Source: Aurantibacter sp034110465
GTDB lineage: Bacteria; Bacteroidota; Bacteroidia; Flavobacteriales; Flavobacteriaceae
DNA length: 64,000 nt
Assembly: GCA_034110465.1 (NCBI GenBank)
Contig: JAWUZD010000009.1
Span: forward strand, 186,001-250,000
Direction: 5' to 3'
Below are positions 8,175 through 17,212 of this stretch, piece by piece. The notes beneath the pieces were generated by a model. It was not told the DNA's origin. It was given only the letters and a program-made list of their open reading frames with translations, and did no database searches. Position numbers and translations under genes: made by a program. The first letter of the stretch is position 1, and each line of letters opens with the position of its first letter.

Positions 8175-8915
8175 TTAATGTAACCTAAGGAATATGGCGT
8201 CGTAACCTGTAGCAAATTCTACATAAGCAGCTTGCGACGTTGTTCCTCCTCCGCCACCTTTAACGTTTGAAGATACTTCGCCGTAAAATTGTATTTGGTA
8301 TTTACCTGCGGCAGGCAATTGGATATAGGCAGTAGAAGCGTTGTACATTGGCCCTGTTATACTAAGTGTAGAACCACTAGAATAACATTTAGATACTGGA
8401 CCATATTTTCTGGTTCCAACACCACTTACAACAAAATAAGTACTTATTCTTCTTGCATAATTGTCCGAAATAACAGTTTTTGCTGGGTTTAAATACACAT
8501 CAAAACTTAAATTATATTTTACTTCTAAAATTGCAGGTCTAGCAACCGTTACTTCAAAAAGTGTGATCTGTACATCTGCTTTTCCATCAGGATCGGAAGC
8601 TGCAAGAGTAACAAAATTTACAGGAATAGAAGCGTCATCAACAGCATCAGAACCATTACTATTGTATAGTGGTCTGAATTCAGTTGTTAAATTACCTAAA
8701 TCATCGACATAGAGGTTGTAAGTGTTATTTGTTAAGTCTAAATCGCCGTCTACATCACCTGCATTATACGGGCTATTTACGCCGTTAAGACTTTCTACTC
8801 TAACGGTTCCAGTGTTAGAACCTAAATGCAATGTTTGTTGAGGATCTGTTGTGTCAACACCAACTTGTGCAGACATATGTACTGTAAATAATAAAAATAA
8901 AACTAAAGCCTTCAT
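8175..8915 (-). CDS. Secreted tandem-paralogue protein 1 (VGxxTxxPQ family)
   Basis: First gene of a three-gene operon, 246 residues. Signal peptide residues 1-16 (MKALVLFLLFTVHMSA), then VGVDTTDPQQTLHLG, GTVRVESLNGVNSPYNAG and a VDDLGNLTTE turn. The second half has alternating hydrophobics (ILEVKYNLSFDVYL, KYQIQFYGEVSS) and a C-terminal FLRLH strand, compatible with a small jelly-roll or C1q/TNF-like beta-sandwich; the fold is a guess. It is preceded by a 222-bp AT-rich gap without a gene. The N-terminal motif resembles that of many Flavobacteriia exported proteins, but no function can be assigned. Confidence 0.75.
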   Translation of the reverse strand: MKALVLFLLFTVHMSAQVGVDTTDPQQTLHLGSNTGTVRVESLNGVNSPYNAGDVDGDLDLTNNTYNLYVDDLGNLTTEFRPLYNSNGSDAVDDASIPVNFVTLAASDPDGKADVQITLFEVTVARPAILEVKYNLSFDVYLNPAKTVISDNYARRISTYFVVSGVGTRKYGPVSKCYSSGSTLSITGPMYNASTAYIQLPAAGKYQIQFYGEVSSNVKGGGGGTTSQAAYVEFATGYDAIFLRLH

Positions 8916-9137
8916 ACATCTTCCATTTAATTAAAAGAAAGATATGCTTTATTATTAAATATTTAATGTTTTATTTACTTTATTAGATATAATATACTAA
9001 ATAAATATAAAGTGTATGTTATTTGTATTTTAAATGTTAACAAAGTGTTTTTATTGCAAAAAAACAAAATAAATTGGTTTTTGACTTTTTAATACTAGGT
9101 ATCCTCAAATGATTAAATATTATTTTCAATAAAATTT

Positions 9138-12100
9138 TTAATCATCATCATCCGAAACTCGCTTTCTGGTTTTGTGAATAGCTTGTTTTAGTATTTCATC
9201 ATAAATCCCTTCTTCATCTTTGTTTTCATCAAAAGCATCGCCGTAAGCATCAGATTCTATATACGGATTTATTGCTATTGGTTGGTTGTTTTCTGTGTTT
9301 AAATAACCAAAGTAATGTAGTTTAGTTGTGGTTTTATTAGTTGTAGTTTTAATTACTTTGTAAAAATGAATGTGGCCTTCTTTATTTAAATCTGTTGTAA
9401 ATGGTTTTGTTCCAATAAATACGATAGAATCTCTTTCTTTTTCTATATCTACATCAGAAAATATATAAGATTTTATATAACTTTTTTGACTAATCTTAGT
9501 TGTTTCCATTGCTTTAAATAAGTCTTTAGCGGCTAATTTTCTATAAACTAAGTATTTTACATCTTTATTATTGATTGTTTTATTTTTTAAGGCTTGTGGA
9601 ATAGTCTCTTTAGTTTGAGCTAAAAGCATATAATAAGATGCTTGTGCATGTCCATTTTTACTTCCTATTAATTTATTAAAAAATGTTTTAGCTTCTGCAT
9701 CTTCTCTAAAAGGAAAAATTAAATAGACGTAATCTATTAATGTATAACTACCTTTAAAAGAGCCAGAATTATTGCTTAGACTTCGCTTAATTTCAATTTT
9801 AGCATCGTTAATTATTTGTTTTTTATATTTCTTATAAACTTTAGGTTTAATTAGGTTTTTAATTCTAAGTCTTGATAAAAGTTCATAAATGTTTTCTTTG
9901 TATTCAGTAACAGACGTATAATCTAACAGATCTGGAAATAACGATTTTCTTGTAGCTAAACTATCGTTGTAATTATTAAAAACATAGCCAATTTCTCTTT
10001 CATCAAGCGGTAAATCTTCCTGTAGTAATTGTAGTAATAGTTGATTTGAATTTTCGGTGTTTTTATCGAAAACACTATTTAAAATTTTTAATTGAACATC
10101 TGGATCTGAATAAGATGCTTTATATAGCTTCTTAAAATAAGGAATAACATCTGGATGATTTAATTCTCCTAGACTTTGCAAAATAAAATATTTTAAATCT
10201 ACTTTATTTTCTGGAAATTCGAATTCCTCAAGAAAAGAAATCATTTTTGGAACATGTTTGTCACTAAATAAAATATTGTTATTGGCTTTAAAAACAATAC
10301 TATCGTTGTTTTTTAAAGCCTCAAAAAACAAATTAGTTTTATCTTTAAATACTGAGACACCAAGTAATGAGTCTATTGGAGAAAAAGAAGTATAGAATTC
10401 AGTAATAAATTTACTTGGAGAAGTAATAGAATCTATAAGCGTTCTTAATTCAAATAATGCGCCTTTAGTTAGAATTTGTTTGATTTTAATTTGTTTACTA
10501 CTTAAGCTATCTTGTAAATCAAAAGAATAGGTAAAAATGTTATTCTTTTTCGATTTTACTTTATTTGTGATTTTAAAATCTTTGTAACCATCTGAGTCAC
10601 CATAGTTTTCATATAACTTATCAGTATCATTCCATAAGCTATCTATATTAGCATACATTTTAAGATCGTGATATTTGTATTTTTCAACGTAGACCTGTTC
10701 ATTAGAATTAGAGTAAAAATTGGTTTTACTTGTAAAATCTAAATATGGTTTCTTTTTGTCATAATCGTTATTAGTTCTTGGTGGTTTAGTGTTTGTGGAT
10801 ACACTAAAGTGTAAAGACGTATCTATTATAGTTTTAAAGGTTTCTGGATAACTTGTTTTGTTGAATTTTAATGAGTTAAAAAATAATTTAGCCTCTTCTT
10901 TTTTATTACCAACATAACCTAGTATGTAATAACTACCATCTTTAACTATGGTTTTTAAATGAAGTTTTTTAGATGTTGTACTGTCTAAAACAGCTTCAGC
11001 CTCAAAACTTGTATAGGTTTTGGATGTGTAATTGCCTTTAAAATCTTCTATTTCTAGGTTCTCAAGAAGGTTAGTTGCTAAATATTTAGCTTCAAAACTA
11101 TCTTCTTCAATGTAGTAAGTGTCAAAGTAAACAGCTTCCTTTAAAAAATAAGTGGCGTTATTATATTCCGCTTGGAGTAATTTGTTTCCTGCATTTTCAA
11201 AATTATCGCTTGAATACGTTTCAGGAAAACTGAAACTATATTTATTATTAGGTTCTTTAATTAAAACCATTTGAGACGCTTTATCTTTAAATTCAATAGA
11301 GCTGAAAATATTTTTCTGAAAATCTAAAACATAATTTTTTCTGCCAGAAAGTTTAATAATTATAAATTCTAAAGGCGTTTGGTAGATATGATACTTTTCA
11401 TAATCGCCTTTTTTTGTTTTATTTAAAATGCTAATTCCTGGATATGTTCCAGAGAGTATTTCTTTTGTAATAATTTCTCCTGGAATATCTTCAAAAAGAT
11501 AATTATCTATAGTTTTAAGCGTTAAGTTTTTGTCGTTTGGTAAGTAATTATAGGTGTTAATTCTACTAACAGATAAATGTGCACCATTAGATAGATCTGG
11601 AGAGATGTAATATTTCATTCCACGATGTGCAAATTCTCGTAATACCCCAAAAGTATTTAATTTCAAAAAACCATCAGGTGTACTATTTTTAGAAAAAACA
11701 GGTGTTTTAATCTTGTTTTCTAAGAGTTCTTTTTCTGTTTTAGCAATGTCCGTTTTTTCCGAAACCAAAGGTTTTAAATTATATCCTTTGCAGCGTAACA
11801 TTTCTATCATTCCTTTTTCTCCACCTAAATGTGCTGCGCCAATACCAGAAAAAACAGATTTATTTTTCATTAACGTATCTAAAACCGTTACCATATTATC
11901 ATTTCTTATGGTTAACATATTCTCTCTAAAAAAATCGGTATTAGAAGCTTTACTAATAGAATCTAAAAGCTCTATGTTTCTATCTCTATAGGTTTTTTCT
12001 CTTAAAATGTAGGCACTTTCCTTCTCGTAAAGCTTAGATAACCAAGGGTCGATTTTATCTTTTGTGCTATTTTTTTGAGCTTTAGAAACTAAATAACGAG

Positions 12101-12608
12101 ATTCTTCAATACTCTCAAGACTTATAATTGGTTTGTTCGTTTTTTTTCCAGCTTGATAAATAAACATATCAAGATAGGTTTCCTCTTCAAAATTATCGCT
12201 AGAGGAGCTTTTACGGTATAAAATACCATTTACCAATTGGTTATTAAATCGTATTGCAGAGCGGATTAAAATATCTTTAGGAGTTTCTATGCCAACAATA
12301 TTATCGTAAAAACCTTCATCAAAAGAAGTGTTATAATTTTGAGGAGATAGAACAGAATTTTCAAAATTAAAACCAAGCCAATCGCTAGGATCAGATTCTA
12401 GAGCTATGTAATCACTATTATTTAAAGCTTCAAAAAATACATCGTCTAACCTAAAAGCCACCTTACTACTTACGTGCATTGTTCCGTATAAATAAGACGG
12501 TCTTTCTAAACCATTTCCTGTAATTTCCCACAATAAGCTATTTTGATTGTTTTGTGAAAATGATATAAAAAAGCTAAGAAAGCCTATTACCGAAAAAAAA
12601 TATTTCAT
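9138..12608 (-). CDS. Very large TraB/GumN-type secreted protein
   Basis: A 1156-residue exported protein with a signal peptide at 1-19. Residues 22 to about 290 match the TraB/GumN (Tiki-like) family. They carry two GxxH motifs, GTMH at 42-45 and GAAH at 257-260, which in this superfamily are linked to metal binding and proteolysis. Family members are usually about 280-350 residues. Here roughly 860 more follow, with repeated beta-rich segments (about 300-780), a helical HEAT-like region (about 790-1000) containing LGELNHPDVIPYFKKLY, and an acidic tail KRVSDDDD. The TraB part is well supported and the remainder is unrecognised. It reads alone, between the paralogue operon and divergent hemH. 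Confidence 0.8.
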   Translation of the reverse strand: MKYFFSVIGFLSFFISFSQNNQNSLLWEITGNGLERPSYLYGTMHVSSKVAFRLDDVFFEALNNSDYIALESDPSDWLGFNFENSVLSPQNYNTSFDEGFYDNIVGIETPKDILIRSAIRFNNQLVNGILYRKSSSSDNFEEETYLDMFIYQAGKKTNKPIISLESIEESRYLVSKAQKNSTKDKIDPWLSKLYEKESAYILREKTYRDRNIELLDSISKASNTDFFRENMLTIRNDNMVTVLDTLMKNKSVFSGIGAAHLGGEKGMIEMLRCKGYNLKPLVSEKTDIAKTEKELLENKIKTPVFSKNSTPDGFLKLNTFGVLREFAHRGMKYYISPDLSNGAHLSVSRINTYNYLPNDKNLTLKTIDNYLFEDIPGEIITKEILSGTYPGISILNKTKKGDYEKYHIYQTPLEFIIIKLSGRKNYVLDFQKNIFSSIEFKDKASQMVLIKEPNNKYSFSFPETYSSDNFENAGNKLLQAEYNNATYFLKEAVYFDTYYIEEDSFEAKYLATNLLENLEIEDFKGNYTSKTYTSFEAEAVLDSTTSKKLHLKTIVKDGSYYILGYVGNKKEEAKLFFNSLKFNKTSYPETFKTIIDTSLHFSVSTNTKPPRTNNDYDKKKPYLDFTSKTNFYSNSNEQVYVEKYKYHDLKMYANIDSLWNDTDKLYENYGDSDGYKDFKITNKVKSKKNNIFTYSFDLQDSLSSKQIKIKQILTKGALFELRTLIDSITSPSKFITEFYTSFSPIDSLLGVSVFKDKTNLFFEALKNNDSIVFKANNNILFSDKHVPKMISFLEEFEFPENKVDLKYFILQSLGELNHPDVIPYFKKLYKASYSDPDVQLKILNSVFDKNTENSNQLLLQLLQEDLPLDEREIGYVFNNYNDSLATRKSLFPDLLDYTSVTEYKENIYELLSRLRIKNLIKPKVYKKYKKQIINDAKIEIKRSLSNNSGSFKGSYTLIDYVYLIFPFREDAEAKTFFNKLIGSKNGHAQASYYMLLAQTKETIPQALKNKTINNKDVKYLVYRKLAAKDLFKAMETTKISQKSYIKSYIFSDVDIEKERDSIVFIGTKPFTTDLNKEGHIHFYKVIKTTTNKTTTKLHYFGYLNTENNQPIAINPYIESDAYGDAFDENKDEEGIYDEILKQAIHKTRKRVSDDDD

Positions 12609-12696
12609 AAAGTAGGTTGCGTTGAAGAGTAAATATAGTTAAGTTACAACATATAATCAACGTTTAAAATGTTAAGTATATTACAAAATAGAGTTG

Positions 12697-12704
12697 TATT
12701 TTTG
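12697..12704 (+). promoter_or_regulatory. Predicted -7 box for hemH
   Basis: TATTTTTG 20 nt upstream of the hemH ATG matches the Bacteroidota -7 consensus. I see no convincing TTG -33 element at the expected distance. Confidence 0.4.
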
Positions 12705-12724
12705 TAACTGCTAAAAAAAGGAAA

Positions 12725-13756
12725 ATGAAAAAAGGAGTTTTATTAGTTAACTTGGGTTCTCCAGATAGTCCAGAACCAAAAGATGTTAAACGTTATTTAG
12801 GTGAGTTCTTAATGGATGAACGTGTTATAGATGTGCCGCTTTGGGCAAGAACATTATTAGTTAAAGGAATTATATTAAATACACGACCAAAACAAAGTGC
12901 AAAAGCGTACAAGAAAATTTGGTGGGAAAATGGGTCGCCTTTAATTGTTTTAAGTGAAGAATTAAAAGTTAAAGTTCAAGAAGAGGTAGATTATCCAGTT
13001 GCTTTGGCCATGCGATATGGTTCAATGACTATTAAAAAAGGCTTACAAGAATTAGTAGATAAAGGCGTAGAAGAAGTGTTTTTAATTCCACTTTATCCAC
13101 AGTTTGCTATGGCAACCACTGAAACTATTTTAGTTTTAGCTGAAGAAATTCGTAAAGCAGATTTTCCTAATTTAAAGATAACCGATTTACCTTCTTTTTA
13201 CAATAACGACGATTACATAACTGTTTTAGCTAACTCTATAAAAGAAGATTTAAAAGATAAGAATTACGATCATTTACTTTTTTCATATCATGGTGTTCCA
13301 GAACGTCATATTAGAAAAAGCGATATAACAAAATCGCATTGTAAAATAGATGGTTCTTGCTGCGAAACTCCAAGTAAAGCTCACGAATTTTGTTACAGAC
13401 ATCAATGTAAAGAAGTAACTCGTTTAGTTGCTGAAAAATTAAACTTTGAGCCAGAAACGTACTCAACATCATTTCAATCTCGTTTAGGATTTGATCCCTG
13501 GTTACAACCATATACAGACAGAACTATAGAGCGCTTAGGTAAAAAAGGAGTTGAAAACATGGCAATTGTAACACCAGCATTTGTAAGTGATTGTTTAGAA
13601 ACCCTAGAAGAAATTGCAATGGAAGGCGCAGAGTTATTTCACGAAGTTGGAGGAAAAGACTTTACTACTGTTCCCTGCTTAAATACTAACCAAGATTGGG
13701 TAGAATTGTTAGCAAAATGGATTAAAGAATGGGCTAAAACTCCAGTTAAAGTTTAA
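12725..13756 (+). CDS. hemH: Ferrochelatase
   Basis: Inserts ferrous iron into protoporphyrin IX, the last step of protohaem synthesis. The 343 residues open with GVLLVNLGSPDSPEP. They contain the metal-ligand histidine segment FSYHGVPERHIRKSD, a cysteine-bearing stretch CKIDGSCCETPSKAHEFC, and the C-terminal acidic active-site segment DCLETLEEIAMEG. The four-cysteine stretch resembles that of iron-sulfur-cluster ferrochelatases, though cluster binding is not proven. The stop overlaps the MATE start in TAATG, so translation is coupled. Confidence 0.96.
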   Translation: MKKGVLLVNLGSPDSPEPKDVKRYLGEFLMDERVIDVPLWARTLLVKGIILNTRPKQSAKAYKKIWWENGSPLIVLSEELKVKVQEEVDYPVALAMRYGSMTIKKGLQELVDKGVEEVFLIPLYPQFAMATTETILVLAEEIRKADFPNLKITDLPSFYNNDDYITVLANSIKEDLKDKNYDHLLFSYHGVPERHIRKSDITKSHCKIDGSCCETPSKAHEFCYRHQCKEVTRLVAEKLNFEPETYSTSFQSRLGFDPWLQPYTDRTIERLGKKGVENMAIVTPAFVSDCLETLEEIAMEGAELFHEVGGKDFTTVPCLNTNQDWVELLAKWIKEWAKTPVKV

Positions 13757-15114
13757 TGGAAATCACTAAAGCATCACTTTTAGGAACTCAAGCTATACCA
13801 AAACTTTTGATAAAACAAGCAGTTCCTGCCTCAATAGGTATTTTAGTGATGTCTTTAAATATTTTAGTCGACACTATTTTTGTTGGTCAATGGATTGGTT
13901 CAACAGCAATTGCAGCTATAAACGTGGTTTTACCAGTGTCATTTTTTATTGCAGCGGTCGGAATGAGTATTGGTGTTGGTGGATCTTCTATAGTTTCGCG
14001 CGCTTTAGGATCTCAAAATAAAGAAAAAGCGTTATCTGTTTTTGGAAATCAGATTATATTAACCTTATTAATTACGATTAGTTTTGTAGCAGCAGGATTA
14101 TACTTTGTAGATAGTTTAATTCCATCTTTTGGAGGAAAAGGCGCCATTTTTGAGCCTGCAAAAATATATTATACTATTGTGCTTTATGGAGTGCCTTTCT
14201 TGGCACTTTCTATGATGGGAAATACCGTGATTAGAGCAGAAGGTAAGCCGAAGTTTGCTATGTATGCTATGTTAATTCCATCGGTTGGAAACTTAATATT
14301 AGATTATCTTTTTATAAACGTTTTAGATTACGGTATGCAAGGTGCAGCTTGGGCAACTACCATTTCTTATGGATTATGTGTTAGTTTTATAATCTGGTTT
14401 TTTATTTCTAAAAATTCAGAATTAAAATTAAAACTCAAGCATTTAAAACTACAATTAATTATTGTAAAAGAAATTGCAAGTTTAGGTTTTGTAACTCTAG
14501 CAAGACAAGCTGTAGTAAGTATTACTTATTTGTATTTAAACAATATCTTATATCGTTTTGGTGGCGAAACCTTAGTTACTGCTTATGCTATTTCGGCAAG
14601 AATGTTAATGTTTGCTTTATTTCCTGTCTTTGGAATTACACAAGGATTTTTACCAATTGCAGGTTATAATTATGGAGCAAAAAAATATGCAAGAGTAAAA
14701 GAGTCTGTTTTTGTTGGTGTAAAATCTGCGGTGTTTTTTGGATTAATAGTGTTTAGTATATTAATGATTTTTCCAGAATCTATTTCTAAGTTATTTACTA
14801 ACGATAAAGCTGTTTTAGAATTAGCACCAAACGCTATGCGATGGGTTTTTGCAGTTACACCAATTGCAGCTATACAGATTATTGGTGCAGCTTATTTTCA
14901 AGCTATTGGAAAAGCAATTCCTGCGTTATTATTAACATTAACCAGACAAGGATTTATTTTTATACCTTTATTATTTATTTTACCCCAGTTTTATGGCGAA
15001 TTAGGCATTTGGATGGCATTTCCAATTTCCGATGTGCTTGCCACAATAATTACCGCTTTGTTTCTAAATAAAGAATTAAAGAAATTACCAAAAACCAATA
15101 AAATAGTAAGCTAA
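13756..15114 (+). CDS. MATE-family efflux transporter
   Basis: A 452-residue membrane protein with about 12 hydrophobic helices in two homologous halves, opening with a short cytoplasmic tail and PKLLIKQAVPASIGILVMSLN. The MATE-type stretches SFFIAAVGMSIGVGGSSIVSRALG and GFLPIAGYNYGAKK are clear. MATE proteins export drugs or organic cations by sodium or proton antiport. It is joined on both sides by TAATG overlaps to hemH and hemJ, so its stoichiometric expression with haem enzymes is likely. A role in exporting porphyrins or a toxic intermediate is an inference from context; drug export is equally possible. Confidence 0.9.
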   Translation: MEITKASLLGTQAIPKLLIKQAVPASIGILVMSLNILVDTIFVGQWIGSTAIAAINVVLPVSFFIAAVGMSIGVGGSSIVSRALGSQNKEKALSVFGNQIILTLLITISFVAAGLYFVDSLIPSFGGKGAIFEPAKIYYTIVLYGVPFLALSMMGNTVIRAEGKPKFAMYAMLIPSVGNLILDYLFINVLDYGMQGAAWATTISYGLCVSFIIWFFISKNSELKLKLKHLKLQLIIVKEIASLGFVTLARQAVVSITYLYLNNILYRFGGETLVTAYAISARMLMFALFPVFGITQGFLPIAGYNYGAKKYARVKESVFVGVKSAVFFGLIVFSILMIFPESISKLFTNDKAVLELAPNAMRWVFAVTPIAAIQIIGAAYFQAIGKAIPALLLTLTRQGFIFIPLLFILPQFYGELGIWMAFPISDVLATIITALFLNKELKKLPKTNKIVS

Positions 15115-15665
15115 TGGAACCATATTATAATTACATAAAAGCATTTCATTTAATATTTGTAATTACTTGGTTTGCAGGTTTGTTTTATATTCCAAGACTG
15201 TTTGTCTATCAAATTGAAGCATTTCACAAACCATCGCCAGGAAAGGAGATTCTAGGAAAACAACTTAAGCTAATGGCAAAACGTCTATGGTTTATTATTA
15301 CCTGGCCTAGTGCCATTTTAGCGGTATTTTTTGCGATAATATTATTGTATTTACGTCCGTTTTTAGTAGAAGAACCTTGGATGCAAGTTAAACTAGGATT
15401 TGTAGTTTTATTGATTATTTATCATTTAACAACACACGTTTATTTTAAACAGTTACAAATAGACAACGTAACAAAAACATCTGGTTTTATGCGTTTATGG
15501 AATGAAGGTGCAACTTTTATTCTTTTTGCAGTGATCTTTTTGGTACTAGTTAAAAGTGCCATAAACTGGATTTTTGGAGTTATAGGAATCTTTGTTCTAG
15601 GCATTTTATTAATGATAGGCTTTAAAGTGTATAAACGTATTAGAGATAGGAATCCTGATGCATAA
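15114..15665 (+). CDS. hemJ: HemJ-type protoporphyrinogen IX oxidase
   Basis: A 183-residue membrane protein of the HemJ/CopD-like (former UPF0093) family, with four to five transmembrane helices. It carries the N-terminal histidine signature IKAFHLIFVITWFAGLFYIPRLFVY and the internal LKLMAKRLWFIITWPS, which includes the conserved lysine. HemJ oxidises protoporphyrinogen IX to protoporphyrin IX, the substrate of ferrochelatase. Its place two genes after hemH in an overlapping operon supports the assignment strongly. It implies this organism uses the HemJ route at this step; whether HemG or HemY is also present cannot be seen here. Confidence 0.9.
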   Translation: MEPYYNYIKAFHLIFVITWFAGLFYIPRLFVYQIEAFHKPSPGKEILGKQLKLMAKRLWFIITWPSAILAVFFAIILLYLRPFLVEEPWMQVKLGFVVLLIIYHLTTHVYFKQLQIDNVTKTSGFMRLWNEGATFILFAVIFLVLVKSAINWIFGVIGIFVLGILLMIGFKVYKRIRDRNPDA

Positions 15666-15757
15666 AATAATTACTGATTCTGTCTCTTGTTCTTGTTAAA
15701 GCTATTTTGAGGCATATAATTATTACTAATTGGCTTCATTTTTGTTATATTTAAAGA

Positions 15758-17209
15758 ATGAAAAAAAAGAAGTTATCTCTTAGGGTTCGTATATTTATTT
15801 CGATGGTGTTTTTGGTGCTTTTAGCGTCTGTATTAATTGCCTTAGTGGCAATATTTCAGTACAGCGAAGAAACACAAGACTACCATACACAACGTTTAGA
15901 TCGTAAAGAAAAAAGCATTAAACGCCACATAGATTTTGTAATAAGAGAAACTACTTATGAAGTTACTACAGATAAAATACCTTTAATATTTAAAGAAGAA
16001 ATTCATAAAGTTGCAGATGTTCATAACATTCAAATTAATTTATACGATTTAGAAGGTTCTATTTTAAAATCGTCTAAAGCAGCTTTACCTCAAGACACAG
16101 TACTAACTTGTATTTCTGCAGAGGTTTTAAATAAGCTGTTAAATACTGTAAATCATAGAGTAGTAGTTGAACGAGAAGAAGCTGGTGAAAATTTTCAATC
16201 CTCTTACAGCTATATTACAGATCAAAATTTTAAACCATTAGCTATAATAAATTTACCATATTTAGAAAATGATGATTTTTTAGCAAAAGAATTATATGAG
16301 TTTTTTGAGCGCTTAGGTTATGCTTATGTTTTTATGCTTTTTATAGCTGTTGTTTTGGCATATTTTTTATCTAAATATATTACTAAAACCTTAAAGACTA
16401 TAAGTGATAAAATTAATCAAACGAGATTAGAAAAGCGTAACCAGAAAATTGATATTGGTTCTACAACAGAAGAAATAGCCACTTTGGTAGATTCTTATAA
16501 TTCTATGATTGACGAGCTGGAAGAAAGTGCTGTGAAATTAGCAACTTCCGAACGTGAACAGGCTTGGCGAGAAATGGCAAAACAAGTAGCGCACGAAATT
16601 AAAAATCCTTTAACACCAATGCGTTTAACGGTTCAGAGTTTTCAGCGAAAATTTAATCCAGAAGATCCAGAAATCCATACAAAACTAGACGAATATTCAA
16701 AAACCCTAATTCAGCAAATAGATACTATGAGTTCTATTGCAAGTGCTTTTTCTAATTTTGCTAAAATGCCAGCACAGAAAAAAGAGGAAATTAATATGGT
16801 TGAAGTTGTAGATTTAGCGTTAGATATTTTTAGCGAAGACAATATTACTTTTAATTGTGAAAAGGAAACCATAATTGCTAAGTTTGATAGAACACAACTA
16901 ATACGTGTAGTTACCAATCTAGTAAAAAATGCTATACAAGCTATACCTATAGATAAAACAGCAGAAATTATAGTCGATTTAATAGAAAAACAAGAAAGTA
17001 TAACGATTTCCGTTTCCGATAATGGTACTGGAATATCAAAAGAAAATATTATTAAAATATTTGAGCCTAAATTCACTACAAAATCTAGTGGAATGGGATT
17101 AGGTTTGCCAATGATTAAAAAAATTATTGAAACATACAACGGAACACTTACTTTTACAACTAAAGAACAGATAGGAACCACATTTTTAGTCACTTTTCCA
17201 AAAGAATAA
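15758..17209 (+). CDS. NtrY-like membrane sensor histidine kinase
   Basis: A 483-residue sensor kinase. It has a transmembrane helix at about 12-34, an extracytoplasmic sensor of about 150 residues, a second helix at about 188-206, a HAMP-like linker (207-260) and a HisKA dimerisation domain. The phosphoacceptor is H279 in QVAHEIKNPLTPMRLT, followed by an ATPase domain with NLVKNAIQAI (N box), DNGTGIS (G1) and GMGLGLPMIKKI (G2). The H-box variant HEIKNPLTPMRL is characteristic of NtrY/AtoS-type kinases, which pair with sigma-54 activators. No response regulator gene is adjacent, so it is an orphan here. It is followed three bases later by a crotonase gene; the functional link is unclear. Confidence 0.92.
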   Translation: MKKKKLSLRVRIFISMVFLVLLASVLIALVAIFQYSEETQDYHTQRLDRKEKSIKRHIDFVIRETTYEVTTDKIPLIFKEEIHKVADVHNIQINLYDLEGSILKSSKAALPQDTVLTCISAEVLNKLLNTVNHRVVVEREEAGENFQSSYSYITDQNFKPLAIINLPYLENDDFLAKELYEFFERLGYAYVFMLFIAVVLAYFLSKYITKTLKTISDKINQTRLEKRNQKIDIGSTTEEIATLVDSYNSMIDELEESAVKLATSEREQAWREMAKQVAHEIKNPLTPMRLTVQSFQRKFNPEDPEIHTKLDEYSKTLIQQIDTMSSIASAFSNFAKMPAQKKEEINMVEVVDLALDIFSEDNITFNCEKETIIAKFDRTQLIRVVTNLVKNAIQAIPIDKTAEIIVDLIEKQESITISVSDNGTGISKENIIKIFEPKFTTKSSGMGLGLPMIKKIIETYNGTLTFTTKEQIGTTFLVTFPKE

Positions 17210-17212
17210 ATT

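Noticed and set aside
8916..9137. Hidden small gene or RNA in the AT-rich gap upstream of the paralogue operon
   Set aside because: It contains only AT-rich sequence with a 14-nt A/T palindrome (8954-8967). No frame of useful length, no tRNA-like fold and no clear promoter was seen.
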